This document shows, piece after piece, positions 15,790 to 24,888 of a stretch of DNA of 40,178 nucleotides (its first letter is position 1; each line of letters starts with the position of its first letter). Below the pieces are notes generated by a model. It saw only the letters and a list, made by a program, of their open reading frames with translations. It had not been told where the DNA came from and made no database searches. This DNA is from a virus. A program made the position numbers and the translations under genes. The stretch covers positions 1 through 40,178 of IMG/VR virus record IMGVR_UViG_3300024346_000181. One strand, 5' to 3'.

Positions 15790-18000
15790 TTACTCAAAAA
15801 CTGGTGCCGGGTCCAGCCTGATGGGGCCCATTCCGGCTGTGGTTGTCAAATTTGTTGGCATTGGCCGAACCCTGATGATCATGGGAATGGCCTGGGCTGT
15901 CCTGAAGTCTTTCTTTTCTATAAGCTTTACCAGATATGTGAATCCACCATAAAAGAAGAACAGCCGCTTCCTGAAATCCATTTGATCAAATTCAGTCTGA
16001 TTCACAAAGATCAGAAATTCAAAGACCCTGGTGCTGATAAGAAAATCAGATTCAAATTCCCAGAACTGGGTGAACAAGCTTTCATTCCCGTCTGGCTGGC
16101 CACCATAAACCACTGATTTGTCTGGGGTCACAGGAACACCATTGTCCAGTTCATCAAAAGGCTGGATGGGTAGCTGTGAAAGGTATGGCATTTTTTCAAT
16201 TGTGTCCCACTCAAAGACCCAGCCCACCCGGTTGTCAGCCCCTGAACCAGTGATCTGGGCATAATATCCCACAGCATAAGCCACTCTAGCTTCAATGTCT
16301 GAAGACCTGTTCCCTTCATTGTTGTCCCAAAGTGCTGGAATGGTCAGCCCTTTCCACAAAATGTCCCCAGTTGGTTCAAAGAAGCTATTTTCCAGAATCT
16401 TCGTTTCCCGGTCATTGCCATTTCCCAGGTCCAAATCCTGACTGTAAAGTTCAAAATCGTTGTCCTGGGTCAGTTTTTCTGAAATGAAGGTGTCTGTGGA
16501 TTTCTTAAACTGGATTCTGTAAAACCTTGCATTTTGTCCGCTTGGTGTTATTATCTGTCTACTTTCTGGAACCACCTGGTCAGTGATGTTCAGATCATTT
16601 GACCCGTCCAGAAGGTAGCCTTCCACCTGGTCAGAATAGACTGATGTTTCCTGTGGTGGAAAAATGGTGATGGTCCTGGTGCTGAAATCCTGATCAATTT
16701 TGAAAGCCCCAAGGTGAACCACACCTTTCAGGAAGTCAATAAATGTATATTCTGATCTGACCAGTTCATTCAGCTGGACCACATCATTCCTGTAAATTCT
16801 GTTTGAAATGGGAATCACTGAACAAGTGGAAGTTGGGCTGATTGAAAAAATTTCAGCTGGTGATGATCCGCTGTAACCCACTATTTGAAAATAAACTTCC
16901 TGGCCAAAATCAAGATTGTATTCAAGTTTAACTTCTATTGATTCAGTGCTGCTGGCTGGCACCTGGTAACGTGCTGACCTGTCCAGTTCCAGGTTTTCAT
17001 TGAATAGGACCACCCTGACTTCAAAACTAATGGCTGACAGCAATGGATTCCCCACAACTAGGTTTAATGTTGCCCTGAAGTCACTGTTCAGTTCAGTCAC
17101 GTTCATAAACCTTGAAAAAGTGGTGAATGGGTTTACTGGGCCCTGGAAGAAGTGTCCACCTTCATTATCCAGGTTCACCTGGGTCCATAGTAGTCTGTTT
17201 GCGTTGTTCGGTCCACCCACTGGCATTCCTGAAGTGTTTTCAACAACAATTTCATAGTGGCCTCCTTTGCCAGTATATTCCACCACTTCTTCAATCAGAT
17301 AGGCCCACAGCCTTCTGAACCATTCCCCGGTCAATAGGGGTGAATCAAATGTCCAGCCACATTCCAGGAAACCTTTCTTCAGTATTCCTGGGATGCTGAA
17401 CCAGGGAAGGAAATCTTCCACAGATACCCCACCATTGTCAAAGTCAAACCGTCTGCTGAAACCACCATAATGGCACAAAGGAAACCAGGCTTCCCCATTG
17501 CTTCCATCAGCTTCCCAGATTCCATCCAGGGCCCAGTTGGCCTGAAGGTTTGCCGCGTTCATCGTAAATTCACCAAGGTCCAGTTCAGAAAGGAACAAAT
17601 CCTGGGCCCTGGTCAGCCAGAACTGTCCATCTTCAACAAGTTCCACTTCTATCGAGTAATCACCATCATTTGAACCTTTGAAAAATATCAGATTCTGTGG
17701 CATGTAGCGTGAACCCCCACCCATGCTGGTTACGTATATGGGTGAAAATCCCTGTTCCAGTGTTCCTGGAAGAAGATAATCTTGAAAAATCCAGATGTTC
17801 TTTGGTGACATTGGAACAGTGAACCCCAGGACCCCTGAACCTTTCAGCTCATTCACATCATTAAGTTCAGCAGCATTTTCAGTGATCTGGAATGTGAAGT
17901 CAGATTCCAAATCCAGAAAAAGCTGGCCTGATGGGGTCAGAAATTCAGTGGGTGTCCCAGCTGGAATTTCATTAATCAAAATAGTGTCTTTGGAAATCAT
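15790..18000 (-). CDS. Distal tail / hub protein (736 aa)
   Basis: A large beta-rich protein placed second after the tape measure, where tail hub or tail-associated (Tal-like) proteins belong. The segment VRSEYTFIDFLKGVVHLGAF followed by IDQDFSTRTITIFPPQ resembles hub proteins of Bacteroidetes siphophages, in which a FLKxxxxLFxL segment precedes a short beta domain. The N-terminus (GQLFLDLESDFTFQIT) and the late part (IEARVAYAVGYYAQITG) are beta domains. No protease or glycosidase catalytic motif is evident. It should cap the tail tube and link to the fibres. It starts 6 bases after the preceding stop. Confidence 0.65.
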   Translation of the reverse strand: MISKDTILINEIPAGTPTEFLTPSGQLFLDLESDFTFQITENAAELNDVNELKGSGVLGFTVPMSPKNIWIFQDYLLPGTLEQGFSPIYVTSMGGGSRYMPQNLIFFKGSNDGDYSIEVELVEDGQFWLTRAQDLFLSELDLGEFTMNAANLQANWALDGIWEADGSNGEAWFPLCHYGGFSRRFDFDNGGVSVEDFLPWFSIPGILKKGFLECGWTFDSPLLTGEWFRRLWAYLIEEVVEYTGKGGHYEIVVENTSGMPVGGPNNANRLLWTQVNLDNEGGHFFQGPVNPFTTFSRFMNVTELNSDFRATLNLVVGNPLLSAISFEVRVVLFNENLELDRSARYQVPASSTESIEVKLEYNLDFGQEVYFQIVGYSGSSPAEIFSISPTSTCSVIPISNRIYRNDVVQLNELVRSEYTFIDFLKGVVHLGAFKIDQDFSTRTITIFPPQETSVYSDQVEGYLLDGSNDLNITDQVVPESRQIITPSGQNARFYRIQFKKSTDTFISEKLTQDNDFELYSQDLDLGNGNDRETKILENSFFEPTGDILWKGLTIPALWDNNEGNRSSDIEARVAYAVGYYAQITGSGADNRVGWVFEWDTIEKMPYLSQLPIQPFDELDNGVPVTPDKSVVYGGQPDGNESLFTQFWEFESDFLISTRVFEFLIFVNQTEFDQMDFRKRLFFFYGGFTYLVKLIEKKDFRTAQAIPMIIRVRPMPTNLTTTAGMGPIRLDPAPVFE

Positions 18001-18006
18001 ATCATT

Positions 18007-19221
18007 TTACATTGTCTGAAGGTCTTTGAAAATTCTTCCCTGAACAGTGAAGGTAGTTTTCCCCTGGGCATCAGCCACTGAAAAACTGCCATCATCCACC
18101 AGGAATTTCACAGCTATAATATTTCCCCGGCTGTCTGTGGTCCTGATCCAGTGTTCACGGCTGGCAAAGATGCTGGTGTGATACCTACGTCTGGAATATG
18201 CCAACTGATCCAGTTCAACAGTCAAAATCATTTCTTCACCTACGTTTGCCTGTCCTATCTCAAAACCACCAGTGGTGGACCTTACCTGAATGCCACCAGT
18301 AGGATCACCAAAAGCTGTTCTAGGGATTCCACATTCCCTGAATCTGGTGGTGGACCTATTCACACCAAACTGAACGGTTTTGAACCTTAATGAAGCATAT
18401 CCGCCAGCTGGTTCCAACCAAAAAAGATCAACTTCTTCCCGTGTTGGTTCACAGTTGTCCACGTAGATTCTGAAAGTTCGGTCAGGGCTGGGAACATCAC
18501 CACCTGAAAAGGTCCCCAGTTCAATAGTATAATAGTATACCTGGGTCCAGTCAGTTATTCCAGCCGCTGTGGCTGCTGCGTTGTTACCTGGTCCGATAGG
18601 GTAACCCACAGCCGTTCCACTTGTGTAAAGGGCACCAGCCGCCCCAATTTCAGCCCCTAGGGCATTGTAAAACCTAGTAACCACACCCCCCAGTGCTGTC
18701 TTCACATAAAGATAAATCCAGTCTGACTGACCCAGCCCCAGCCGCAATGTTTCCGGTTTGTTGCTGAAAATAGATAGTGGGCCCGGTTCCGTTACCCAGT
18801 CATATTCATAATGCTGGAATGCTGACCTGAATACCTTCCTTGCTGTGGTGACCGTCACCCCAAATTCCACCACCGCCCCAGTGGAAATGGTCTGCTGAAG
18901 TTCACCAAATCTGATGGAAAATTCACCCCACATTTCAGAATCTGACAAAGTGCTGTCATCATCCAGTGCTGGAAGTTGATCCCCTAGAAGTCTTCTAATA
19001 GTGTCACTGAAGTCCACCCTGATGGTCTGGCTAGTATATGGGACCACTTGCCGTTCCCCTATGGTTCCATTCGCTCCGATCCCACCAGACACCTTCACCA
19101 GTTCGTAAAATGCAAAACGCCTGATGGTGGCATTACTTGGTGTGTCCATTGTTATTTCCCAGGTTACATCTGGTTTCACAGTGGTCAATTCAAATGGTTC
19201 TGATTCTAATGATACTGCCAT
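18007..19221 (-). CDS. Distal tail protein (404 aa)
   Basis: It directly follows the tape measure (3-base gap), the position of a distal tail (Dit-like) or adaptor protein. The sequence is beta-rich, with long stretches of Gly/Thr/Val and a late segment VGEEMILTVELDQLAYSRRR, then FASREHWIRTTDSRGNIIAV. Its mid-part (TSGTAVGYPIGPGNNAAATA) looks like an exposed loop or inserted domain. No enzyme motif was seen. Together with the 736-aa protein it would form the tail tip. Confidence 0.6.
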   Translation of the reverse strand: MAVSLESEPFELTTVKPDVTWEITMDTPSNATIRRFAFYELVKVSGGIGANGTIGERQVVPYTSQTIRVDFSDTIRRLLGDQLPALDDDSTLSDSEMWGEFSIRFGELQQTISTGAVVEFGVTVTTARKVFRSAFQHYEYDWVTEPGPLSIFSNKPETLRLGLGQSDWIYLYVKTALGGVVTRFYNALGAEIGAAGALYTSGTAVGYPIGPGNNAAATAAGITDWTQVYYYTIELGTFSGGDVPSPDRTFRIYVDNCEPTREEVDLFWLEPAGGYASLRFKTVQFGVNRSTTRFRECGIPRTAFGDPTGGIQVRSTTGGFEIGQANVGEEMILTVELDQLAYSRRRYHTSIFASREHWIRTTDSRGNIIAVKFLVDDGSFSVADAQGKTTFTVQGRIFKDLQTM

Positions 19222-19224
19222 AAT

Positions 19225-22200
19225 TTAAATATTTATTCTGTTTTCAAGTGCCTGTTCCCGTTCAGCTAGTCTGTTTTGATCCTTCAATCCTTTTCGGCTG
19301 CCTGATTCAGCCCCCTGGGATGATCCAGCCCTGGTGGCTTCAGCTATTCTTTGGACAGCTTCATCAGGTAGTTCAATGTTTATTTCAGCCACCATTTGGC
19401 CCACTGTCCCGGCATTTCCAGCTGCTGATGATATAATCCCACCAGATTCAAACATAGTGGCACCAGAAGCGCCCCTGAAAGCCACACCGCCACCCAGTTG
19501 GTTTAATGAACTTGCAATGGCCCTGGGGGTCCCACTTAATGAAACCACCCGGTTCATTCCCATTGTTCGTTTGTTCAGGACGCCTTCACCACCTTCCAGT
19601 TCCACCCGCTGGCCTGTGGACCTTACTATCTTCTTAACCCCACCACGGCTGTGGCTGGGTCCATCTATTTCACCACCATCAGCAAAGGTCTGATTTCTGA
19701 TGACAGCGATTTCAGCGCCACCCCTGACAGCCGCTATTCCAGCCGCTATTAAGGCATTTGGAATGAATGGCTGTGTGGTGGCCAGGGCTGTCCCCACTGC
19801 CAGTGCTGTGTTGATAATTGCCTGTCTGATGGCTAGCTTTCTTCTTTCTTCAGCCGCCTGTCTTGCTAGGGCTTGTTTTTGGGCTTCAAATTCAGTTTCA
19901 AGTCTTAATTCTTCCAGCGACCCTTCTTCCACAGCGGCCAACCTGGAAGCATATTCTTCATTTAGGGCTTCTTCCTTCCTGGCCAGCCTACGTTCCAGGT
20001 TTTGTTCTTCGATCTCAAAGATGGCACCAGCTATGTCCTGAACACCCTGAATGGCTGCATTCAGCAGCTGTTCATTCAGATCAATTTCAGCCTGGGCCTG
20101 GTTTGCCCCGCGTCCCTGTCTTATAGCTGCTTCCTGATCGGCTAACTGCTGTTTTAGTGCCAGGTATTCATTGGAACCCACTTCAGCCAGCGCCAACTGG
20201 GCCCTGATGATTTCCCTTTCTGCTTCCAGATTTATCAGCTTCCTTTCTTCCAGGTAGGCTTCTTCATCTTCCCTTTGACCTTCCAGGGCTGCCAGCCGCT
20301 GAAGACGATTCCTTTCTATTTCCTGGACTTGTTCATCCACCCGCGCCTGGGCCAGTCCCTGAACACCATCGAGAAATCCTTCTTCAATAGATTCCTGAAA
20401 TTCCCTGGTGGCCTGAACCAGTTCGTCAAATTCCAAGTCAGTCAGTGGAATCAGAAGCCTTTCAAGATTTTCCCTTACTTCTTCAATCTGGTTTTTGAAT
20501 GCTTCCAGTTCCTGTTCTTTGTTTATCAGTTCTTCCAGGGTTTCAGCAATAGCATTCTGGTCCACTTCGTTTTCCAGGTCCGCTTTCAGTTCACTGATTT
20601 GTTTCTGAAGTGCTTTTATACTTCCTTCCACCACTGTGTCTTCCAGACCTTTCTTCACACCTTTGGAAATGCTTTCCCCAAGGTCTTCACCCAGGTCTTC
20701 CCCGGCTGTTTTGATCGGTCCACTGCTGGCCTTTAGGTCATCCGCTAATCCTTCAGTTTCATCCTTTATTTTTGCCCTTAAAGTCTTGCTTTCTTCGAAT
20801 CCCTTCCTGAATGCTTCACCCACTCCCACATCAAAATTCTGGTTCCTTACATTATTGGCAAATTGTTTGACCGCTGCAATAACCCCATTTATAAAGTCAG
20901 GAAGCTGAACAATGGACAGAAATAATTCCTGGAAGAACCCTGTGACCTTCTGAATGATGGGGCCCAGTATTGGTATTTCCTTTGCACCTTCCTTAAAGAA
21001 GGTTATCAGTCTTGCAAAATTTTCAATTGCCCCGGTCAATACATTTGCAAACAATGTGATAAATCCAGCCACAAAATCAACAATTCCACCAAAAGTTATG
21101 GCAGCATCACCACCACCAAACAAAGCAGAAATTAAGGTGCCTATGGCATCAAAAACAGGGCTGAAGCTTTCCACCAGAAATTCCAGGACATCACCCACCA
21201 ACGCCAGTGATGATGTGGCCGCCTGTGTTCCATCCCTCAAAGCGCCTTCAAAGAATCCTACAAAACGAAGCTGAAGACCTTCTAGGGCTGACGCAAATAA
21301 ACGCTGGTCACCTGCCAGGCTGTCCTGGACCTGTCTGGCTGTTTCAGCAGCTGTGGCCAGGTTCTGGTATTTTTCAGGGATTTCATCCAGGGTTTGTCCC
21401 AGGGCTTCCAGGTCAGTGGATGTCAGCCCCAGGGCTTCAGTGTTCCCTGTCAGTTCAGCGAAGCCACCAGATAGCTGAAGAACTTTATCTGTGTTCCCAG
21501 CCAGGACAGCAAAAGCTGAAGCCGCGTTTCTTCCCACCAGGTCAGTGGCCGCTGCCACATCAATATTTTTTTCACCCAATCTTTGCAGGGCCACATTAAA
21601 GGAATCAGCATCTGTAACAGTAATACCCAGGACATCTGACAATTTGCTTCCTTCAGTCCCCAGTTCCGTGAATATTCGACGCAAAGCAGAACCAGACACC
21701 GTTCCTTTTAGACCAGCATCAGCCAGGGCCCCCAGGGTGGCTGTGGTTTGTTCAATACTCACACCCAGAACCTTGGCAATAGGTGCCACAAATTTGGTAG
21801 ATTCACCAAAGCTTTCCAGTTCCAGGGCTGAAGTGTTAAAACTGGCTGTCATTAAATCTGTGACCCTGGCTGTTTCTTCAGCCGACAGTTGATAGCCCCC
21901 CAGGGTGGCCGCCACAGTTTCTGAAGATTTGGCCAGGTCTTCACCAGTTGCCACAGATAGGTTCGTGGTGGCTTCAGTAGCCGCCAATATCTGGCTGGTA
22001 TCAAAACCCACCCTGGCAAAGTTTGTCTGAAGGTCCGCAATCTGTGTGGCTGTGAATTGTGTGGTTTCACCCAGCCTTCTGGCATCATTTTCCAAAACCT
22101 GAAGGTCTTCACCAGTTGCCCCACTGATGGCCCCCAGAATCTTTATTTTATCTTCAAATTCAGAAAATACCTTTATGGATGCAACCACGGCCTGTGATAC

Positions 22201-22704
22201 TTCCTGAACACCCAGGGATATTCCAGCCGCTATAAGTCCACCTTTGAGTTTGCCAGCCAGCCCAGAAAATGCTGACTGGTAGTTCCCCACATTCCTGAAG
22301 TTGTCACCCAGGGATTTGTCCAGCCGTTTCAGTTCACCATCCAGGGACCGAATCCTGGATTGTAGTTTTTGACCACCAATTCCATCCCTGGCTTCAGCAC
22401 TCAATTCTTTGAACTCATTCTTCAGGTTTGACAGTTCAGCCTGAAGACCACGGTAACTTCCTTTCCCAGCATCAGCCGCTTTGACAAATTCCCGCCCTTG
22501 CTGCCTGGTTTCAGCCCTGACTTGCTTCTGAATTTCTTTTAGCCCACCCAGATTCCGCTGAAGGTCTTTGTATCTTTGTGACCCGATCTGTGCCCCATCC
22601 AGTTCTTTATTGGTCAGCCTGATCGCCTGACGAAGTTCAGCCTGGTTTTTGATCAGAACATCCTGGCCATTTATCCTGATTTCGTATAATAGAACCTTTG
22701 CCAT
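19225..22704 (-). CDS. Tail tape measure protein (1159 aa)
   Basis: From about residue 175 it matches the conserved core of phage tail tape measure proteins (TIGR01760 type): EFEDKIKILGAISGATGEDL, LGETTQFTATQIADLQTNFA, ATLGGYQLSAEETARVTDLM, LADAGLKGTVSGSALRRIFT. Before and after are coiled coils, with a long one at about 700-960 (LEEERKxx, ARKEEALNEEYASRLAAVEE). Hydrophobic segments at about 500-620 could insert in the membrane during DNA ejection. The C-terminus has FADGGEIDGPSHSRGGV, a frequent tape-measure motif. By the usual 0.15 nm per residue rule the tail would be near 170 nm long, so a siphovirus is likely; no contractile-sheath gene was seen. Confidence 0.93.
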   Translation of the reverse strand: MAKVLLYEIRINGQDVLIKNQAELRQAIRLTNKELDGAQIGSQRYKDLQRNLGGLKEIQKQVRAETRQQGREFVKAADAGKGSYRGLQAELSNLKNEFKELSAEARDGIGGQKLQSRIRSLDGELKRLDKSLGDNFRNVGNYQSAFSGLAGKLKGGLIAAGISLGVQEVSQAVVASIKVFSEFEDKIKILGAISGATGEDLQVLENDARRLGETTQFTATQIADLQTNFARVGFDTSQILAATEATTNLSVATGEDLAKSSETVAATLGGYQLSAEETARVTDLMTASFNTSALELESFGESTKFVAPIAKVLGVSIEQTTATLGALADAGLKGTVSGSALRRIFTELGTEGSKLSDVLGITVTDADSFNVALQRLGEKNIDVAAATDLVGRNAASAFAVLAGNTDKVLQLSGGFAELTGNTEALGLTSTDLEALGQTLDEIPEKYQNLATAAETARQVQDSLAGDQRLFASALEGLQLRFVGFFEGALRDGTQAATSSLALVGDVLEFLVESFSPVFDAIGTLISALFGGGDAAITFGGIVDFVAGFITLFANVLTGAIENFARLITFFKEGAKEIPILGPIIQKVTGFFQELFLSIVQLPDFINGVIAAVKQFANNVRNQNFDVGVGEAFRKGFEESKTLRAKIKDETEGLADDLKASSGPIKTAGEDLGEDLGESISKGVKKGLEDTVVEGSIKALQKQISELKADLENEVDQNAIAETLEELINKEQELEAFKNQIEEVRENLERLLIPLTDLEFDELVQATREFQESIEEGFLDGVQGLAQARVDEQVQEIERNRLQRLAALEGQREDEEAYLEERKLINLEAEREIIRAQLALAEVGSNEYLALKQQLADQEAAIRQGRGANQAQAEIDLNEQLLNAAIQGVQDIAGAIFEIEEQNLERRLARKEEALNEEYASRLAAVEEGSLEELRLETEFEAQKQALARQAAEERRKLAIRQAIINTALAVGTALATTQPFIPNALIAAGIAAVRGGAEIAVIRNQTFADGGEIDGPSHSRGGVKKIVRSTGQRVELEGGEGVLNKRTMGMNRVVSLSGTPRAIASSLNQLGGGVAFRGASGATMFESGGIISSAAGNAGTVGQMVAEINIELPDEAVQRIAEATRAGSSQGAESGSRKGLKDQNRLAEREQALENRINI

Positions 22705-22713
22705 AGTACAATA

Positions 22714-23205
22714 TTAAGCCCTCAACAGGCCAGTGGTTTTGAAAATATTTTCCAGTGCCGCTTCTACTTCTTCACCAGTGGAAGATTCCAGGATTTTGTC
22801 CACATCACCCTGGGCTGCTTTTCTGGCAAATTCGCTGAAGTTTGTCCTTCTTCCATTGCTACTGAAACGAAATGAACCTGGTGATGGTGTCCCCACCGTT
22901 GCAATTGAACGCTGGACAGCATAGGCCAGGGATTCACGTTCCCTGATGCTTCCAGTTCCCACAATGTTTGCCCACTTCTTCAGTGGTGCAATAGGGACCC
23001 AGTGTGGTTTTGTCCCAGTGTCTAAATAAAGAAGAACTTCTGAACCCAGAACCTGGCCAATTAGAACAGGCCCCCCTGGGATGACCTTCACTTCAAAGCT
23101 GTTCGACGTTTCACCACTGGCTTTGTGTCCCTGGGCTTCCAGTTCTTTCTGGCTGGCTTTGATCAGTGTATAAAGCGCCCTTTTAATGTCCTTCACAGTT
23201 GCCAT
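22714..23205 (-). CDS. HK97 gp10-like tail-completion protein (163 aa)
   Basis: The central motif YLDTGTKPHWVPIAPLKKWA is characteristic of the HK97 gp10 / minor tail-completion family (xxxGTxPHxI.....L..W). The length is normal. It lies just upstream of the tape measure. The protein acts at the head-tail interface or tail end during assembly. C-terminal helices (DVDKILESSTGEEVEAALEN) complete it. Confidence 0.75.
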   Translation of the reverse strand: MATVKDIKRALYTLIKASQKELEAQGHKASGETSNSFEVKVIPGGPVLIGQVLGSEVLLYLDTGTKPHWVPIAPLKKWANIVGTGSIRERESLAYAVQRSIATVGTPSPGSFRFSSNGRRTNFSEFARKAAQGDVDKILESSTGEEVEAALENIFKTTGLLRA

Positions 23206-23219
23206 GTGTCAGCTTGTTT

Positions 23220-23372
23220 TTAATTGATCAGTAAAAGATACACAGCCGCCCCCAAAGATGCTACCAGCGCCACCGCAATAAGCCAGATGGGGTTTTCCTT
23301 CACCTTTGTGAATGCAATGGCTAGGAAAGCTATTACATAAGCCCAGAACATCCATTTTTTCCAGTTTGTCAT
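23220..23372 (-). CDS. Small two-helix membrane protein (50 aa)
   Basis: The frame has a start at 23372 and reads MTNWKKWMFWAYVIAFLAIA, a short loop FTKVKENP, then IWLIAVALVASLGAAVYLLL. These are two hydrophobic helices with a positive N-terminus. Its ATG overlaps the preceding stop by ATGA, which supports translation. It could be a small holin-like or tail-associated membrane protein. No lysin gene is nearby, so a holin role is only one option. Confidence 0.65.
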   Translation of the reverse strand: MTNWKKWMFWAYVIAFLAIAFTKVKENPIWLIAVALVASLGAAVYLLLIN

Positions 23373-24064
23373 TGTGGGATATGATCATGTGGGAAAACAT
23401 CAGATTTTAAAACCTGCATGTCAAAATATTTGGGACCTTCAAAACAATTATCCCAGACCCACGCCTGTGTCCCTGGGTTGATAGTCAGTTGATACTTCTG
23501 GCCCCAGGTGCCCTTCAGGCCATTGTGCTGGAATTGGTTTTCCCATATCATAGCATTGAAACAGTTTCCCACCTGGTTGTCCCATCCACAGGCCAGGATT
23601 CTGTTTCTTGAAATCCTGACATCCTTCAGCGCTGTTCCTAGTTGCTGGTAAGATGGCCCAATATAAAACCCTTCATGGGACATCCCAGCGATAAAACAGC
23701 CTGTGATTTTTATGTTCTGGTGTGGTTTTGAAGTACTGATCTTTATTCCTGTGTGGCCATGAAAGAAAGTGCTGTTCAGAATGTCAAGATGTTCCACCAG
23801 CCCCCAGAAGGTGATACCACCGTCTTCCAGTGTTAGGTTTTGGATCACCAGGCCAGAAACATCACCTTCCACACCCACAATTTCTTCATGGGTGTGGCTT
23901 TTCATTCTTATCATGGCTTCTGAACCATCCACCCTGGTGTCTGAAGCATTTTTCCAGATCATCCTGGGCCCAAAGTAGGTCCCTTTCAGTTTAGCGTTTT
24001 TAATTCCGCTGAAGTCGATCACAGGGTTTTTTAATTCACCAAGTTCTATTATTTTAACTTCCAT
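23369..24064 (-). CDS. Right-handed beta-helix protein (231 aa)
   Basis: Repeating turns such as VSGLVIQNLTLEDGGITFWG, LDILNSTFFHGHTGIKISTS, QNIKITGCFIAGMSHEGFYI and LKDVRISRNRILACG...NQVGNCFNAMIWENQFQHNG are the pectate-lyase-like parallel beta-helix (periodic I/V-x-I-x-x-N). Such folds serve in phage tail spikes and polysaccharide depolymerases. At 231 aa it is short and lacks an obvious trimerisation or tail-binding domain. Its position among tail genes supports a virion role. Enzyme activity cannot be read from the sequence. Confidence 0.7.
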   Translation of the reverse strand: MEVKIIELGELKNPVIDFSGIKNAKLKGTYFGPRMIWKNASDTRVDGSEAMIRMKSHTHEEIVGVEGDVSGLVIQNLTLEDGGITFWGLVEHLDILNSTFFHGHTGIKISTSKPHQNIKITGCFIAGMSHEGFYIGPSYQQLGTALKDVRISRNRILACGWDNQVGNCFNAMIWENQFQHNGLKGTWGQKYQLTINPGTQAWVWDNCFEGPKYFDMQVLKSDVFPHDHIPQ

Positions 24065-24076
24065 AGGCTTCTTTAT

Positions 24077-24805
24077 TTAGCAGCATTTCACCACACCAAG
24101 TGCATCACCTGGGCTGATGTCATGGTCCCAGACTGGATTCACAGGGTCACAGGTGCTGATTGTTATGTTCATTGCAGCACTGATCACATTGTCCCCAAGT
24201 TGCCAGTTGGTGGGGAAAACCTGCCAGTTGCCGCGTTCTGGCTGAATATAAGACATTAGGGAATCCCCCATCTGTGAAATGGATGTGATTTCCCCCGGTC
24301 TGTTTGCCAGATAATACTGGGCTTGTGTGGTGGTCATCCATGTTTTATATGGGCCACCTGTTACTGGCTGAACTTCAAATTCAAAAACACCATTGAATCT
24401 TTCCAACAGTGTCCTGAATGCTTTTACCACTTCTTCCTGAACTTCCATGACTGGCCTGTAATTTGTTTTACATTCCTCACAGTCCCGCAAGATCAAAATG
24501 TTTATTGTCACAGGTCGGACCACCTGGTTTGTGAAATCTGGGTCCACGTTCACTTCTTTGGATTCCACAGCCAAAATCCCATATTCTTTTTCCATCCTGG
24601 ATGGTGAAGCCCCTGACAGAACCCAGTCCCTGGCCCAGAAAAATCCTTCCTGGTAGTCATCGAATGAACGCCCCAGGGCTGATTCAGCAATGTCTGAACC
24701 TTTGTCCAGATAGCTGAAGGTGTTCAGCCGCCCCCAGGCTGGTGAAGATGGCCAGAACATCACTGTTTCTTTACAGACCCCCAGAAATTCTTCAAATGTT
24801 ATCAT
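24077..24805 (-). CDS. Unknown tail-module protein (242 aa)
   Basis: A soluble protein of mixed character with Cys pairs (LRDCEECKTNYR, and VVKCC at the extreme C-terminus) and segments FWARDWVLSGASPSRMEKEY and GPYKTWMTTTQAQYYL. Its start is preceded by an 83-base gap with a GC-rich hairpin. Placed between the protease and beta-helix genes, it is plausibly a tail-terminator or assembly protein, but there is no motif to prove it. Confidence 0.6.
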   Translation of the reverse strand: MITFEEFLGVCKETVMFWPSSPAWGRLNTFSYLDKGSDIAESALGRSFDDYQEGFFWARDWVLSGASPSRMEKEYGILAVESKEVNVDPDFTNQVVRPVTINILILRDCEECKTNYRPVMEVQEEVVKAFRTLLERFNGVFEFEVQPVTGGPYKTWMTTTQAQYYLANRPGEITSISQMGDSLMSYIQPERGNWQVFPTNWQLGDNVISAAMNITISTCDPVNPVWDHDISPGDALGVVKCC

Positions 24806-24888
24806 CAGGCTTTTTTTTATGTGAAGATGTGGACCCCAGTTTCCCAGGGCCCACCTTCATTCACCTATAAACTAGCAAAAACAAAAAA
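24806..24888 (-). other. Intergenic hairpin after the protease gene
   Basis: On the minus strand GGGCCC pairs with GGGTCC (one G-U) around TGGGAAACTG, then CACATCTTCACATAAAAAAAA before the ATG. There is no U-tract, so it is a leader or processing element rather than a clear terminator. A possible degenerate promoter, TAGTTTA, lies upstream. Confidence 0.35.

Noticed and set aside
15553-16116. Long plus-strand reading frame (187 codons) opposite the tail-hub gene and small genes
   Set aside because: It spans the boundary of two minus-strand genes and their gap, has no protein-like composition and no promoter; the minus-strand genes are coherent.
20275-20736. Plus-strand frame of 153 codons with Phe/Gln-rich residues
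   Set aside because: Antisense of coiled-coil codons (GAA/CAG) in the tape measure gene; no independent evidence.
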